Source: Haliotis asinina (Eukaryota; Mollusca; Gastropoda; Lepetellida; Haliotidae). Taken from it: a stretch of 64,000 nt of DNA. A program made the position numbers and the translations under genes. A model generated the notes under the pieces. The model worked only from the letters and a program-made list of their open reading frames with translations, searched no databases and was not told the DNA's origin. The stretch is from contig NC_090288.1 in NCBI RefSeq assembly GCF_037392515.1, positions 4,829,501 through 4,893,500 of the forward strand, written 5' to 3'. Numbering within the stretch: position 1 is the first letter of the stretch; every line of letters begins with the position of its first letter. Positions 48,401-60,347 of the stretch are shown here, one piece after another.

Positions 48401-48671
48401 TCATCTTCGTGACATATTGCAAGGCAGTCCACAGTGCTCTCTTTCGGGGCTTGTGGGAGTATTCCATCTAGTTGATAGTTTTTGTTTGATATGGCAAACT
48501 AGATAAAAACACAATGCCTTTCCCAATTTTAATTGGTACTTTCCAAATTTAATTCCAGTATACCAGATAATCTTGGGCACCCTTGAAACAGCCGACACAG
48601 CAGACGTGGAATGGGTGTACCGGCCATATATGAACACTGCCAAGAAACGCAAGGTCCTCAGCATTGAGTGA
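42487..48671 (+). CDS. IMP4: IMP4 U3 small nucleolar ribonucleoprotein, complete
   Basis: Complete IMP4, the Brix-domain subunit that with IMP3 and MPP10 joins U3 snoRNA in the nucleolar SSU processome for 18S rRNA processing. Exons are 42487-42489 (ATG), 42595-42703, 43414-43497, 43969-44078, 44449-44581, 45510-45664, 46157-46251, 47480-47550 and 48559-48671 (stop 48669-48671). The sum is 873 nt, 290 aa (human 291). Matching blocks are [132 protein letters not shown] and [10 protein letters not shown]. The Brix domain covers roughly residues 80-265; the N-terminus is basic and helical. Exon 2 starts at the second codon with no ATG, so the start is assigned to the ATG|GT at 42487. Donor GTTTGT of that tiny exon is weak, which is the main uncertainty. 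Confidence 0.96.
43575..43805 (+). mobile_element. SINE family A
   Basis: From 'agcaacccatgcttgtagta' through 'ggcacatgtcattgtatccc' to 'aactggaatattgcagagtg', in IMP4 intron 3. The tail has decayed to CAAACAAACAC. Confidence 0.8.
44690..45345. repeat. Two-copy tandem duplication in IMP4 intron
   Basis: 44692 to about 45080 and 45087-45345 are diverged copies, period about 395 bp. Both contain 'gacatgtagt', 'catagagctaa', 'cattcagtagtgct' (or 'catacagtagtgct'), 'gtctgaattacaattacat' (or 'gtctgagttgcgattacat') and 'gttcatgacc'. No coding potential. Confidence 0.75.
45755..45970 (+). mobile_element. SINE family A, strongly diverged
   Basis: Recognisable at 'cagtaaccgatgcatgttg', 'gtggtcagacttggttgaca' and 'agatagaatattgctgagtg'. 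It lies in IMP4 intron 6. Confidence 0.6.
46340..47030. mobile_element. Non-autonomous element with internal 170-bp repeats
   Basis: In IMP4 intron 7. The ends 'tgttatccccctggcatgta' and '(gg)cctgggggatatgtca' are imperfect inverted repeats. Inside are three tandem units of about 170 bp starting near 46424, 46594 and 46766, each opening 'tttccggagcagaactc' and continuing 'ttcaatatttttctgcaaaa' and 'gtagatata'. I believe similar repeats are common in molluscs; I do not know the superfamily. Confidence 0.7.
47167..47278. repeat. 35-bp tandem repeat, three units
   Basis: Three near-identical units 'atgtgtccctcttaattcat' + 'tgtgttgatgttcac' in IMP4 intron 7. Confidence 0.85.
47650..47785 (-). 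mobile_element. SINE family A, truncated
   Basis: Reverse copy with (GTGA)n tail, 'gtttagttttacgccgcact' core, ending at 'gcacagttgggaaccgatga'; the far end is missing. It lies in the last IMP4 intron. Confidence 0.8.
48220..48368 (-). mobile_element. SINE family B, diverged
   Basis: Reverse copy: 'acaccagaaatgggattcac' core, B-box complement 'ggaattgaaccagga', then 'aactactaaccctggtgtag'. It lies in the last IMP4 intron. Confidence 0.65.
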
Positions 48672-49167
48672 AAGAGTGTCATGCTATCCTTAAGATTCCC
48701 TGCTGACATAGACTGAAGGAAACCATGAGTGCAGTCACAGAGGGAACTCCCTGCCCATCATTGTACTGGCAAGGGGAGGTAACTCTAATCATTCACAATG
48801 ACTGCTATAAGGGACAGCCTAGAAGCAGGAGCTTCTTCGTGTGATGAACTTCATGCAAAGTATAAATCTGGAAAGAATTACAAGCTGAGTTCTGTGGAAG
48901 TGTACTAGTGTCACGTTGTAGTTATGTTACACCACTTCTATAAATCTAGCGTTCCTTTCATTTATATACAGCTTGCATCTGAACACAGTATCATGGTCTC
49001 AGTATGGATACACACGACTGTAACATCACATATAGTGATGAAAGCATCTTTGATGTAGATAATGATTGTTTAGATGGTGGCATGAATATACTTTCATGGA
49101 ATTCAGAATGGTCAGATTCTGAAAGGCTGTGAGACAACAACAACAAGTACAACACATGCAAAGAAAA

Positions 49168-49173
49168 TTTATT
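49168..49173 (-). terminator. Possible distal BORCS6 poly(A) signal
   Basis: AATAAA read on the - strand, about 4.5 kb past the BORCS6 stop. If used, the 3' UTR is long and its end would overlap the end of IMP4 by roughly 100 bp. Nearer, weaker signals may be used instead. Confidence 0.2.
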
Positions 49174-49252
49174 GCACAGCAATGCTTTCTTGACAAACAA
49201 ATCAGAGCATCAGAGGAGATATCTCAATCTGTTCACAACCAAATCCTTCAAA

Positions 49253-49258
49253 AATAAA
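49253..49258 (+). terminator. Possible IMP4 poly(A) signal
   Basis: AATAAA on the + strand, 582 bp after the IMP4 stop codon, the first well-formed hexamer I noticed downstream. No transcript evidence is available. Confidence 0.3.
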
Positions 49259-52214
49259 ATGCACAAACAGCCTCACGTCAGTGTTTTCAGTTAAAAATAT
49301 TCTTGTTCTCGCTCTGAAGGCTCCAGAATACTGCCAGATGACATCAGTCCGAATACACGTCATCAGTCCCTACATTGTAGACAGCAACACACAGCGCATA
49401 TGTACAAGAAATTAAACAAGATGACTGTAAATGTTAAAACAGTCCATACAATTTCTGTCTTGTTCTACTGCTATGCTTAATTCTGAGCAGACAATATGTT
49501 ATATACAGAATTACTATTGAATAATAACTTGACTATGAATGAATAGTTGGGAAGTTACACAACCCAGAGTCGGTGCCAAAATGACCATAGAGATATGACT
49601 GTCCTCAGTCAGTGTGAAAGAATGGGAATGATTACAACTCCTATTCTTCAACAGCAACTTACAACTCTATGACGGCTTTGGTGAATGGGGTCACATGTCT
49701 GTTCAACTAACTGATCTTAGCAAAGGTGATTTAATATCTATACATTAATTGACCTTAACCTAAGCACGATTATCGTATGCACAAAGACCATTTTGAATCT
49801 TGATAGACTTAGTAAAGAAGACACAAGGCTGAAGACACACTAATAACCATCACTGCTGATACAATACGAAATGATAAATAACAAAATTAACTTACAATTA
49901 ACTGATTTAATTAAGTGATAAATTATATACAGAAATAAAAAGGTACATTGTCACCTTTGAAGCACTTGAAATATGACTAGACAATTTCATTAACTATTTG
50001 CAGCTGAATTACAGTAGTCTGTTCAAGTCTGGATGAGCGAAACCAATGGTTGACACATTACACTGACAGATCTTGATGGTGGGCTCAGTAGACCAAGTTT
50101 TGATCTGACATCACACTGGGTAGAAGACAACACTCACTTGGTCCTGCATTCAAACCACCTGTAGGGTGGATCAGTGGGTGAATCAGTTGGACTTCATGTC
50201 ATTTTGAACAGTGTTTCAGTTGTCACATCTGCGATAAAGAAGGATTTGCTTGTTTGTTTCATGCTGCACTCAGCAATATTGCAGCTACAAGACAGCAGTC
50301 TGTAAATGATCAAGTCTGGAGGAAACAATCAGGTGATTGACATCATAAACATCAATTTATGCAATTACAATATTACATGCTACAACCAAGCCTGCAATTC
50401 TGACTGTCTGATCCCAAAACATAATTGAACTGATAGCTGATTGAAGCCATCATCACATGGTTGTTGCTGTTAAAGCTAGTCTTCTCCCTAACATACATCT
50501 TTCCAATATCATAGATAAAACCTGATAAATCTACACAATCCTTAGTCAATCAATTTAAGCTGCAGTCAGCAACATTCAACCTATATCACAGCAACCGGGA
50601 ATAATTGAATCAACGTGAGACACATGAGTTGTTGAATGAGCATGATCCAATGGCTTCCAAGATCTGACAGGACAACTACAAGATGCTGAATCTGATCATC
50701 CAACCCAAACTTTTTGCCTCTTATGACAGGTAACAGTACCTGTGTATATTTTAAATACTATCATTAAGACAAAGGAATTGGCATAGCTTGAGATAGAGTA
50801 TGAAATAAATTCATATTTGACATACATAACACGTAATCACTGTAAATGCTTATAACTATTAGCACAATAAATGCCAAGCTTTTGCTATGGGTGAAAGCAA
50901 ATTACATACATATATAACATATGACATTCAATTTGTTCAACATTAAACACCAATACATTTGAACTTATTCTGAAGTCAAGAGGTCCATCATAATTGAAAA
51001 CCAGGTTCTACACATACTATTCTGTTAGAATTCATCCAGAGTTTCAAACTAAGTGGCATGGTCAGGCAATTTGAGAAAATTTGAATTTTGCAAATGAATA
51101 TTTTCTCATTTTCAGAGAAATTTTAATGCATTTATTCACCATGATGATGTAAAACTGAGCCTCTTCCTTCCCCTTAATTTTATTTTTGGTTGAATAAAAG
51201 TCACCTTGACAAAATCATCACAATATTTAAAACGATTTATAACTATATGTACATGAAATGAGAACTCTTACATGTACATGGGAATTTTTACAGACACACA
51301 GCAGGTATAATTGAAACCCTGGTATGATTGCAAAATTATAGTCAACAAATTTTAAGATTAAATGCAGATTTGAAAATCCACTTTATAAATATGTACAATG
51401 TGATGAAAAGGTTACAAGTGGAATGTTGGATGTGATGTATTATAATAACATGTATGATACAGAAATATTGTGCTTATCATGCTCCATGTGATATCACGTT
51501 GGAGATATCTGTTGAGGTCCTATGTACAGGGTTGTGGAGAACCATAACATACCATCCTCTTTAATCTAGGATATTTTATCCCCAGACTATTAAAATAAAT
51601 ACCCTGGAGTATTAGCTTCAGTTTCATGGGTGGTATCACAAATCAGCATTTTTATACAAGGGAAACATAATCTGTATTTACTTAATATTCACATAAAACT
51701 GTTCAATATATGTACTATCAGGTTCAGTTTCAGGGTGCTTTTAGAAATATTCCAGCAATATCATAACTGGGGATGTCAGAAATGGGCTTCACATATTGAA
51801 CCCATTAATCACTTGGCTACCCCTCCATCCCCAGTGGAGAAACACCCATATGATGCAAGATGTCCAATTTTCTATTTGAGATGGCACACAGTGTGAGCAA
51901 AGTATAGTTCCTGCTGTTCCTATCAATCTTGAGAGATATTTCTCATTCAATCTTAGGGTGAGTTTCAGCAGAGTATACTTTAGTATAAATAAAACTTTAG
52001 TAATCAATAGGAATCAAAATTAAATCCAACTGGAATAGAGATATTCATGGATAATGATAATTGTGTGAGACATCTCATCAATTTGGCCTACAAATAACTG
52101 TTACATAATCTTTGAAAAATGACAAAATAATTTTGATTTTGAGAAAAGTCTTAACTCGTGAATATTTATACATCTAATCAAGGGAAAATTCTTAGGTGTC
52201 ACAGTGATCATAGT

Positions 52215-52810
52215 ATCTATATAGTTCAGTGTAACTAAACTTAAGTCTCAGTGTATTTTGTTACACTCCGCCACTGAGTCTAACAAAACCTAGTAGAAGG
52301 TCGCGTCAGGTAACCTTTGAGCGACCCATGACTGTCCAATCAAACACGAGATGATTAAATAGATTTAACCAATCAGACAATGGCTACCATTTAGGGATCG
52401 GAGGGACTTTCAAAACATTCAGGTCACTGACACAGATCTCTCCAAAAGCAAAAATCCGCACATAACACAGTTATTTGACCTGCAGTATATACACTTTGGG
52501 GTTTCTGTTGACACGGTTACCTTTAGCTATGATTTCCGTAAGATGACATCCTTGAATACTGTCATGGTTGTACGTACGCCATGTGCATAACCCGGAAGCG
52601 AGTTAGCATTCAGAATCGTTCGGGTACGATTCTTTTCGAGATAAAAAGTTCAAAAGGCATGTGCAAATGTCCACTTTCGCGATTTGGTAAGCTGTGTTCT
52701 GATTGGTCAATCTCAAAGGTTATCTGACGTTACCTCCCGTAAGGTATTGTTAGACTCAGTAGTGGAGTGTAACGAAAAGTACTGAGGATAAGTTTACTTA
52801 GACTGTTACA
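52215..52810. mobile_element. Long-TIR foldback element F1, complete copy
   Basis: About 600 bp with inverted ends over 110 bp long: left 'gttacactccgccactgagt' + 'ctaacaaaacct', 'caggtaacctttgag', 'tccaatcaaa'; right 'tctgattggtcaatctcaaa', 'gttagactcagtagtggagt', 'aaaagtactgaggataagtt'. No coding region. It lies between BORCS6 and IMP4. A truncated copy is at 39449-39905. Confidence 0.8.
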
Positions 52811-53724
52811 TAGTTATTACTGTAGAAGACTTGCATATTTATTTGAAAATATATGTAGACAATGTGGCTCTGTGAAACAGCTCTTGGCTTAGTGGCTCTG
52901 TGAAACAGCTCTTGACTTTGTACTTCCATGAAGCAACTCTGAACAATGTGGATATCACAAGTAAACCATATGATTCTACCTGTGTGATCTCATTCAAAAT
53001 GTTTCAGCAAACCTATCATTAAGTACACTGCACAAGCTCTTCAGAGACTCAGTACATGCAACACTAAGACCTGGAAGTGTAGTTTGGCAAAGGCGTATCA
53101 CTGACATCTATTCATATGTACACCAGTCAGACACCATAGCTGAATATATGTCTGTTTCACTATGAAAATTGCAACTTTCATGTCCTAACAAGCACTTGAT
53201 GTTTGAGTCTTGCTATTATGGTTATACTGATCACAGAAGAATACACCTGAAGTATATACACCATAAAACACACACACTGAAAAAAAGAGCCAATTGTTTT
53301 TCAGTGACCTTCAAAGACATAATTCACTTATGCACTGAAGATATGCATATCACATAAAGTCTGTCTTCACCTGATAATAATGGGAAACCCGATAGCGTTG
53401 ACACCAAAGTTTTTGGAAATGGGGGGTGGGGGTCAGAAAAGCAAGGGAGGTAACTTCACTACAGTTACCCCCCTTGCCATCATGGTCACTGGAAGTGAAC
53501 ACCAACATCTTCAACAGAATGAGGATTCAATATCACTTCAAACTCTGAGAATCATTCCTAATTCTGTCAAACAACAGGTGTCATCTCTTTTGCTAGTAAA
53601 TGGAATTTAGGTGTATTATGAGTGTTAATGGTGTCTGCTGACACATGTCACAGAAACCAGAAGGCCATGAAAAATGGTTGATTCTTTATGCAGCTGACGA
53701 CGTTACTGCTGGTGGCGGTGGTCT

Positions 53725-56700
53725 TCATGTCTTGTCGGCAAGCTGGGCTTCAAACAGATCCAGAAGCCGCTTTATCTCTTTTCTAAGTGAGAGTTAAGGA
53801 AAATGTCTGACCTGACAACCAAAAACAAGATTTAAAGAAGTATTTCTTACATGGCACAAGCATAAACAGGAGGGTATGACTCTCATATTATCCAGTACTG
53901 GTTGAGTGAAGGTTGTACATTAATGATTGTCTCGCTCATTCAACACATGAAATATCTCTATATTAAATTAATTCCTGCAAATCTGACTCAAACATTTCGT
54001 AATATTCCAAACTTATTTTCAACCAAGTCAGAGCAGATGCTCTTTGTATACCTTCAATCCAAGTAACTCCTCCAAGTGCCATAAACAATTCCAGTTTTCT
54101 GACTGTTAACTGCAATATTGAAAATTGATCAGAGTATCATTTGTTGACATAATATTTTCATGAATTTATAAAATTTCTAAAGTACCAGAACACAAAGTTC
54201 GCCTGAGATCAAGATGAAGATGGCTGTGTATTTCCTTCCTACGCTTTCATTGCCAAAGTAACCATTACCATATTAATTTTATATTCCTCAAGTGCAATTA
54301 AGCATAAATTATTTAGTTTTAAGGCAAGGACACCAGCAAGAGGCTTCACACACTATGCAAATATTCAGAATCAACCCTAGGACTGACATGATGCTTCAGC
54401 ATTTGGTATGAAAAAGCTCATCACAATAACTATGCCTGTTGTTGAACTAACATGTGGAGCCAGTGTAAAATTTTCCAAATTTTACTAGCCAGTCAGGCTA
54501 ACTATGCCTGAACGTTACTAGCCCACAAAATCATTCACTAACTAACAAGTTGGAGAGAGTGATACATTTACAACATCACTAAATGAAAATTCACTGGCCA
54601 GTGGAGATTTACTGGCCCGACTGGATTACTACTAGCCACAAGCTAGCAGGCCAGTGGCTGTTTAACACATTGTATAGAGCAGGCAGATCCTGAACAGTGG
54701 CTGTTTAACACATTGTATAGAGCAGGCAGATCCTGAACAGTGGCTGTTTAACACATTGTATAGAGCAGGCAGATACTGAACAGTTAATCTTCAATGGAAA
54801 GGATACATTTTTTCTGCTAGCTTGTAGACAGGCTGCATGTTTTTACTGAGTTCCTCACACTTGGCCATGAGAGCATACATCGACTGAAAACAACACCACC
54901 ACATCATTTACAGATACACCTTTCAAACTCTACTTGTCATAAAACTGTATCCCCAAAAATACATGCACTGATCTAAATGTACATGAAAGGATACAGCAAT
55001 ATGTAACATATGACACACAAGCAATATACAAAATACTTACTGAGTGATCACAGGTATGGTAATTTGTAGGGGTGACTATCATGGGGGAAATAACTATTGC
55101 AATAGTGATAGTCTATTGTGATATACTATTTCAATAGCAATAGTCTATTGCAACCAATTATTGCAACAGTATTTTTCTCCTTGAATTGCCTCATCTGAAG
55201 TCATTTATTCAATGAGTGTATAGTTAATATGAAACGAAAGTAAGTTTAATAGTTCCAGTTTCTAACAGTTAAAACGTAAACTTAATGAAGCAGTAGGTCA
55301 GCAACCATACAATCTGCTACTTCCTGTATTACATTATCAATGGAAGTCAATTACTAACCTATCAATAGTCACACATACTATCGATGCACTGCTAGTTTTT
55401 CATTTATACCATCAAATAATTGCTATCAATACTCAACAACTGCAATACATTGATAGTTTGATGCATCATTACAGCATCAGTAATTTGATTACTTGTCACT
55501 CTGCTGTCTTTTAAAAGAAAACAAACCTCCTTGTGAGCACTATGCATATTCTAAATGTTCACTCACACTATGCCTACATGACATTCTGTCTAAAGTCCTA
55601 AGAACATACACAGGAAGTGTAGGCACACTGCAGTGGAAAGTGAAAATATTCATCATCCCCATGAATACATGGTATGATCCAATTACACAAAATATTAAAA
55701 AGACATTCAGAAATACAAATTTCAGTGTGCAGCCACCCCATAGCAAACAACTGACCCTGAAAATAGAGGAATTCCTTCTGTGAACAATACTGGTTACCTG
55801 GTTACATTAGTGCATGAATGCCCAAAACTCTCAGAGGCAATTATCAAAATTCCATCAAACTTATGCAAGAAATAAGACACAATCTTACCTTAATACTCCC
55901 ATCCACGGACTCACACGTGACGTCCACTGATCTCCGGTATGCATCGAGACAGCCAATTGTGATTGACGACATCTGAGATAGGATTAAATGTGATTGAAAT
56001 CACAACAATTATTATCGTGACCTTGGCTACACATTGTCAGGATAATCAGACTTCTATGACTAGAAAATTTAGTTTTGTGCAGAATAAGAAATTGACATCA
56101 CTCAACATTTATGTACAGTAAATACCTTCATAGACTTTATGATCATGGCAAGGTGCACGTTTGTGAAGCCTTGAAGCAATATTCTAGTTATATCACATCT
56201 AGTTAAGATAATATTGCAAATGTCCCAAAGTGAGGCAGGTCTTTGAATGGTGATTACCACTTTGCTGAAACTGACAAGCCAAGAGCATGATGGTAAAAGT
56301 GATGCAACTTAGCAACAGACTGTCAAAGACATCTGGGAAAGATTTTATATTGTCATGACAAATCAGTTATGTAAAGTAATTATTAAATTGTGTCTTGAGT
56401 GTAAAAAGGTTACAGTTTCATGAAAAGAAAGTATCTTGAGTGTAAAAGGTGCTAGCGTCATTGAAAGAGATTAATGATGTTTTTAACAACATCCTGAAAT
56501 TGGTGTCATCACTACACTCTGCCAGAAATTCGATGCCATGTCCCTGTAGCAGATCACAAAAGAGATATTGCTCAATAAAGAGATATCTTTGTGGATGCTA
56601 GTTTGGGATGACAAAACATTTCCATTCAAATCTACAGACTGACCTTGTGGAGATTTCCTTTCAAGTTTCCCATCATAAGGTCAACACTGTCTGCAACAAG

Positions 56701-59472
56701 ATGGGCCTGATTCTCAAGTTCAAGGACTGCTTGAGGGTCAATCGGGGGAATGTCATCTGGGCTCTGCTGGAACAGGCTGCTAGGAGACCGTGACATTCCT
56801 GATGCTGTGGAAGTAGCCATTGAAGTGGACACAGATGTAGAACTGGACACACTCCGCAAACTGGACCGTCTGCTGCTGTAGCAACTTGAGTCTGTTGGCA
56901 TGGCAACAAACAGGTGTCAAGGATTTGAGGTTTGGCTCAGTGAAAACTGTCATCCTTAATCATAATAGCAGTCAAATTAGAATGTAGGACAATAAAATAT
57001 GTGTTCATCAACACGATAATGTCAGATTTCTTCAGTTTGTCACACATGAAACTAGTGCATGTCAAACAATGTGAAACTATTCAACAATGAGGAGACATTA
57101 TCTTTTCATGTTTGTAAAACATGACAAATTAATGAGATAAGCTGTGAATTGCTTCTCTGACAATATGGTATTGATACCCTCACCTGAACTTTAAGGCCTA
57201 AATAAAAATGTTGCGGTTCCAGTTACCCAACCGACCCTTGAATTCTGGTGCTGACCCTATTTTCTTTTTTAATCGGCATGAGTGAAATCAGGTTTCAGAT
57301 AACACTGTTTGGGCATCAGTCATAGAGAAAGAGAAAGTTGACATGATGTTGCAAGCTTGATTGAAAAAACAACTATACACTGTTATTAGTTCATACTTTA
57401 CTATATAACTGCAAAAATAAATCCTACCTACCCTAAATTCTAAACAGGTGTAATCAGAAACACAACATTTTCTTATTCACCCTAAACAATAGAAACAGTA
57501 ACCTGAAATCAAATCATGATTATGATGAATTAATAAGGGTACAATTGCGACTGTAACTAAATTATGAACTGTCAAAATGCAAATACCCAAATGAATAACA
57601 CATTAATGGGATAACTTACAGAAGAACAATATCATATTCATGGTATAAAACAAATCTTATGACTGATGGTGAGAAAAGACCTTTGCAAGCATGCAGGCTG
57701 TTGAAGACTGACATCTCAGTTCGAACACTCTGTCATCACTTGCCATGGTGGGCCAGTTGGAAAACAACTGGTTACAATACAGTCTTGCTGTGGAAGACTG
57801 TGGGTACATCACATCAGGAAATTTCATGTAACTCAATTTTCACTTTTAACCTATAAAACATCTTTGGTAATCTAACACTCTTAGAAGATCACTGACATGG
57901 ACACTGTATGTAGGTGTTATGCACTTTCAAGAATCGATTAAGAGCAAATGGATGTCATTATGCATTCATAAATGTCAAACACACTTTCCATGAACCATAA
58001 AAATATCATTCCCTAGTGGAATGTACATTAAAAGTGATTCCTCAAAGCATTGTGACATTGTAAGTGTCTCTCAAGGTTATTCATTGAGAAAACCCCTAGG
58101 TTACAGAAATGAAGGTTTTGATCCACTGAACTACGGTATTTTGTGAGCAAAATAGGTTGTATTTTGTATGCATCCTGGAGTTCTATGTCGACAGCCAGTG
58201 TCAGTAGAGACCTCCTTAGAGGAGGTCACTTCCATTTTACCGATGTCAAAATGAATATAGATGAAAAGGCCTTCATGTTTAGTTGGACATTAATGAATGT
58301 AATTCTAAAATCAACTGCTAAAATACTATTAAATGATCTTTATCATGCAAGGCACACAACTCAAAACGTTATGGCAGGGACAGTGTCACTAGACAGACAT
58401 CCTTTGATTTCTGAATTTAATATAAAAATTGGTGCTATCCTCAGTTTGACTTCTACGCCAGTAATCTTAAAGATATTACCCCACAGATAAACTGGGAACA
58501 TAAAGTAAAACATCTTGCACCAACACATATTGAGAATCACAGAACCTGGTGACTAACTTGTCTCCAGATTAAACCGCTGTAAGATAACAAGGTAATATTA
58601 TACAGAGTGAAGGATTAGCAAGGTCTCTTCAATCTAAATATTGATAACATACCTGTTCTAGACAACGGACTGCTTCTTCGGATTTTTTCCTGAAGATCTT
58701 CTGCCACAAACTCTATCATCTCACCCTTTCTCATGATAGTTCCCTGAGGCAGACTCTTGGACAGGTACTCATCCGAACCAAAACCCTCTGTCCGCCTCAG
58801 CGCTGAGTTAATGTCTATAATCTCACTTTGTGTCCGTCCTCGATCTGACTGACCCCTTGCGTCACAGCTGACTGGTCTGATCTGAACATCGCTTCTGCTT
58901 CGGACCCGCTCCACCTGCTGCAGTGGTCTGGGCAATGAAAGACTATCTGGACGCAACACACCATTAAGGGTAAGATAATCATCTTGGGTTTCCCTTATAT
59001 CAGTTTCTGAAACTTCATCTGATTCTCCATCATGGTTGGTAAGTGACATCTGGCGCTGAGAGTCACTTAAGTCATTGACCGTGTCCTCATGTGAACTCTC
59101 TTCCTCCAAAGTTTCGATGGAGTCAGACTGAGTGTCATAATCGGCACTATCTCCATCACTTGGTTTCTTCTCCCGCCGAACATTTTTGGCATTTTCACTC
59201 AAAGCTGATAAGATGGTTGTGTCAGCATTTGTTGGAGTGTCCTCAGATTTATAACTACTGCCCTGACTTAACAAAGGAGCCCTTGTTTTCTCTTTCTCCT
59301 TGCCTTTCTCCTCTGGGCTGACATCGTGACCATTTGTGTACACAGTTGCTTGGCCATTAGCTTGAGTTAACTGCTTATCGTGTCCTTTCACTATACCATT
59401 CTGAAGATGTGCGTCTGACTTGGAATGAGTTGCTGAGGTTGCCACGTCTGAGTCCCCAGTGACCTCACTCAT
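53725..59472 (-). CDS. BORCS6: BORCS6 (lyspersin), BORC complex subunit 6, complete
   Basis: BLOC-1-related complex subunit 6. BORC sits on the cytosolic face of lysosomes and recruits ARL8 and kinesin for outward lysosome movement. Exons in gene order are 59489-58653 (ATG at 59472, acceptor before 59489), 56891-56644, 55972-55889, 54883-54807 and 53782-53725 (stop 53727-53725). The CDS is 1287 nt, 428 aa; human is about 357 aa, the difference being in the N-terminus. Residues 1 to about 300 are low-complexity and rich in Ser, Asp and Glu, with basic phosphosite-like stretches (RRSSPLSRT, SSRRSSLRS). The conserved helical C-terminal domain begins near IDPQAVLELENQAHLVADSV and continues GNLKGNLHK, MSSITIGCLDAYRRSVD, ESVDGSIK, SMYALMAKCEELSKNMQPVY and EIKRLLDLFEAQL, paralleling human MSALSVGCVQTYRDAVD and RDIRRTLEVLEAL. 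Phases agree throughout. A 5' UTR exon must lie to the right; I could not place it. Confidence 0.93.
54653..54783. repeat. 43-bp tandem repeat, three units
   Basis: Three nearly perfect units 'agtggctgtttaacacattg' + 'tatagagcaggcagatcctg' + 'aac' in a BORCS6 intron. The array ends 24 bp from the donor of exon 54807-54883 but does not include the splice site. The near identity points to recent expansion. Confidence 0.9.
55067..55479. mobile_element. hAT-like non-autonomous element
   Basis: 413 bp flanked by an 8-bp direct repeat gtaatttg (55059-55066 and 55480-55487), the target length of hAT transposons. The left end is TAGGGGTGACT; the right end complement is TGATGCTGTA, only loosely matching. 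The interior is rich in overlapping 'ctattgcaatag' and 'caatagtctattg' palindromes. It lies in a BORCS6 intron. Confidence 0.6.
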
Positions 59473-59879
59473 TCTCTCTGACGTGAACTCTGTGAAAACA
59501 TAATCAAGTCCTCAATACTTTCAAAGAACATGAATGAAAGCAATAGCGAAAACACATTTTTCATTTAAGACTTTGAAGTATGTGGCATATATGTCCACTA
59601 TAACATAAGGATAAGTTGAGCACCATCATGACAATTGACCCACTCATTGCTGTGCACTGTCTACTTCTTGTAAACCTTTCTCTGCCCTGTTTCAACTTAT
59701 CCTTTTTTGCCAGTAATATTAACATTACACCTCAAATGCTGTTTGATCAGCAAACTATACACATCCCTCCAAATTATATGGGTTGTTCAGTTGGCAAAGC
59801 AGTATCTAACCCATACTGTCCATAGTAATAAGTCAAATGAAAGATCCAAGGTCAGAAAAGAGATAGGTTTATGCTATCT

Positions 59880-60347
59880 TGTATAACAAAAAATAGCGAG
59901 CAAAATTCAACAAAATCAGTCGTCTGCTAGTGACAGGTTATGTATGAAACAGGAAGCCATGTGATCAAAACACTCTCTCGCAGTTCGGAGGGAAAAAGAA
60001 TGGCTCATCGTCGAAAACACATAAAAAATACCCGGATGTGGCAAGCACCTACAGTTTGGCCAATATGATGCCATCAACGCCATTTTTGTTGGAAACACAA
60101 TACTTTTTTTGTGAAATAGATGAATAACAACCAGTGGAAAGCAGTTGACAACATCTTAGGGAAGAGAGACGAATGGATATGTGCAAGGGTCAGGGTCACC
60201 AGATGCACGGACCTACACCAGTAACCTGTAACCAGAAATAGATGAATATACCTTTATCACTCTAAATCAAAACTTTAAATGACAGTAAAGATAAAAAGTA
60301 GGTTTTTGTCTTATGTCGTCGAACACCCCTAACACTGGGATATATAT
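59880..60347. repeat. Interspersed repeat R1, copy 2, with a 108-bp insert
   Basis: Second copy of 4974-5325. It carries an extra segment 60127-60234 flanked by 14-bp duplications of gaaatagatgaata (60113-60126 and 60235-60248); copy 1 shows the empty site. The insert is not A-tailed and not recognised. Confidence 0.8.

Larger units (their letters stand above)
48672..52214. other. IMP4 3' flank and probable long BORCS6 3' UTR or spacer
   Basis: No further exon recognised. Diverged reverse SINE family A copies lie at about 50240-50400 ('catgctgcactcagcaatat') and perhaps 50550-50740. A family B piece lies at 51720-51838 ('ttccagcaatatcataactg'). The rest is AT-rich. Confidence 0.5.
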
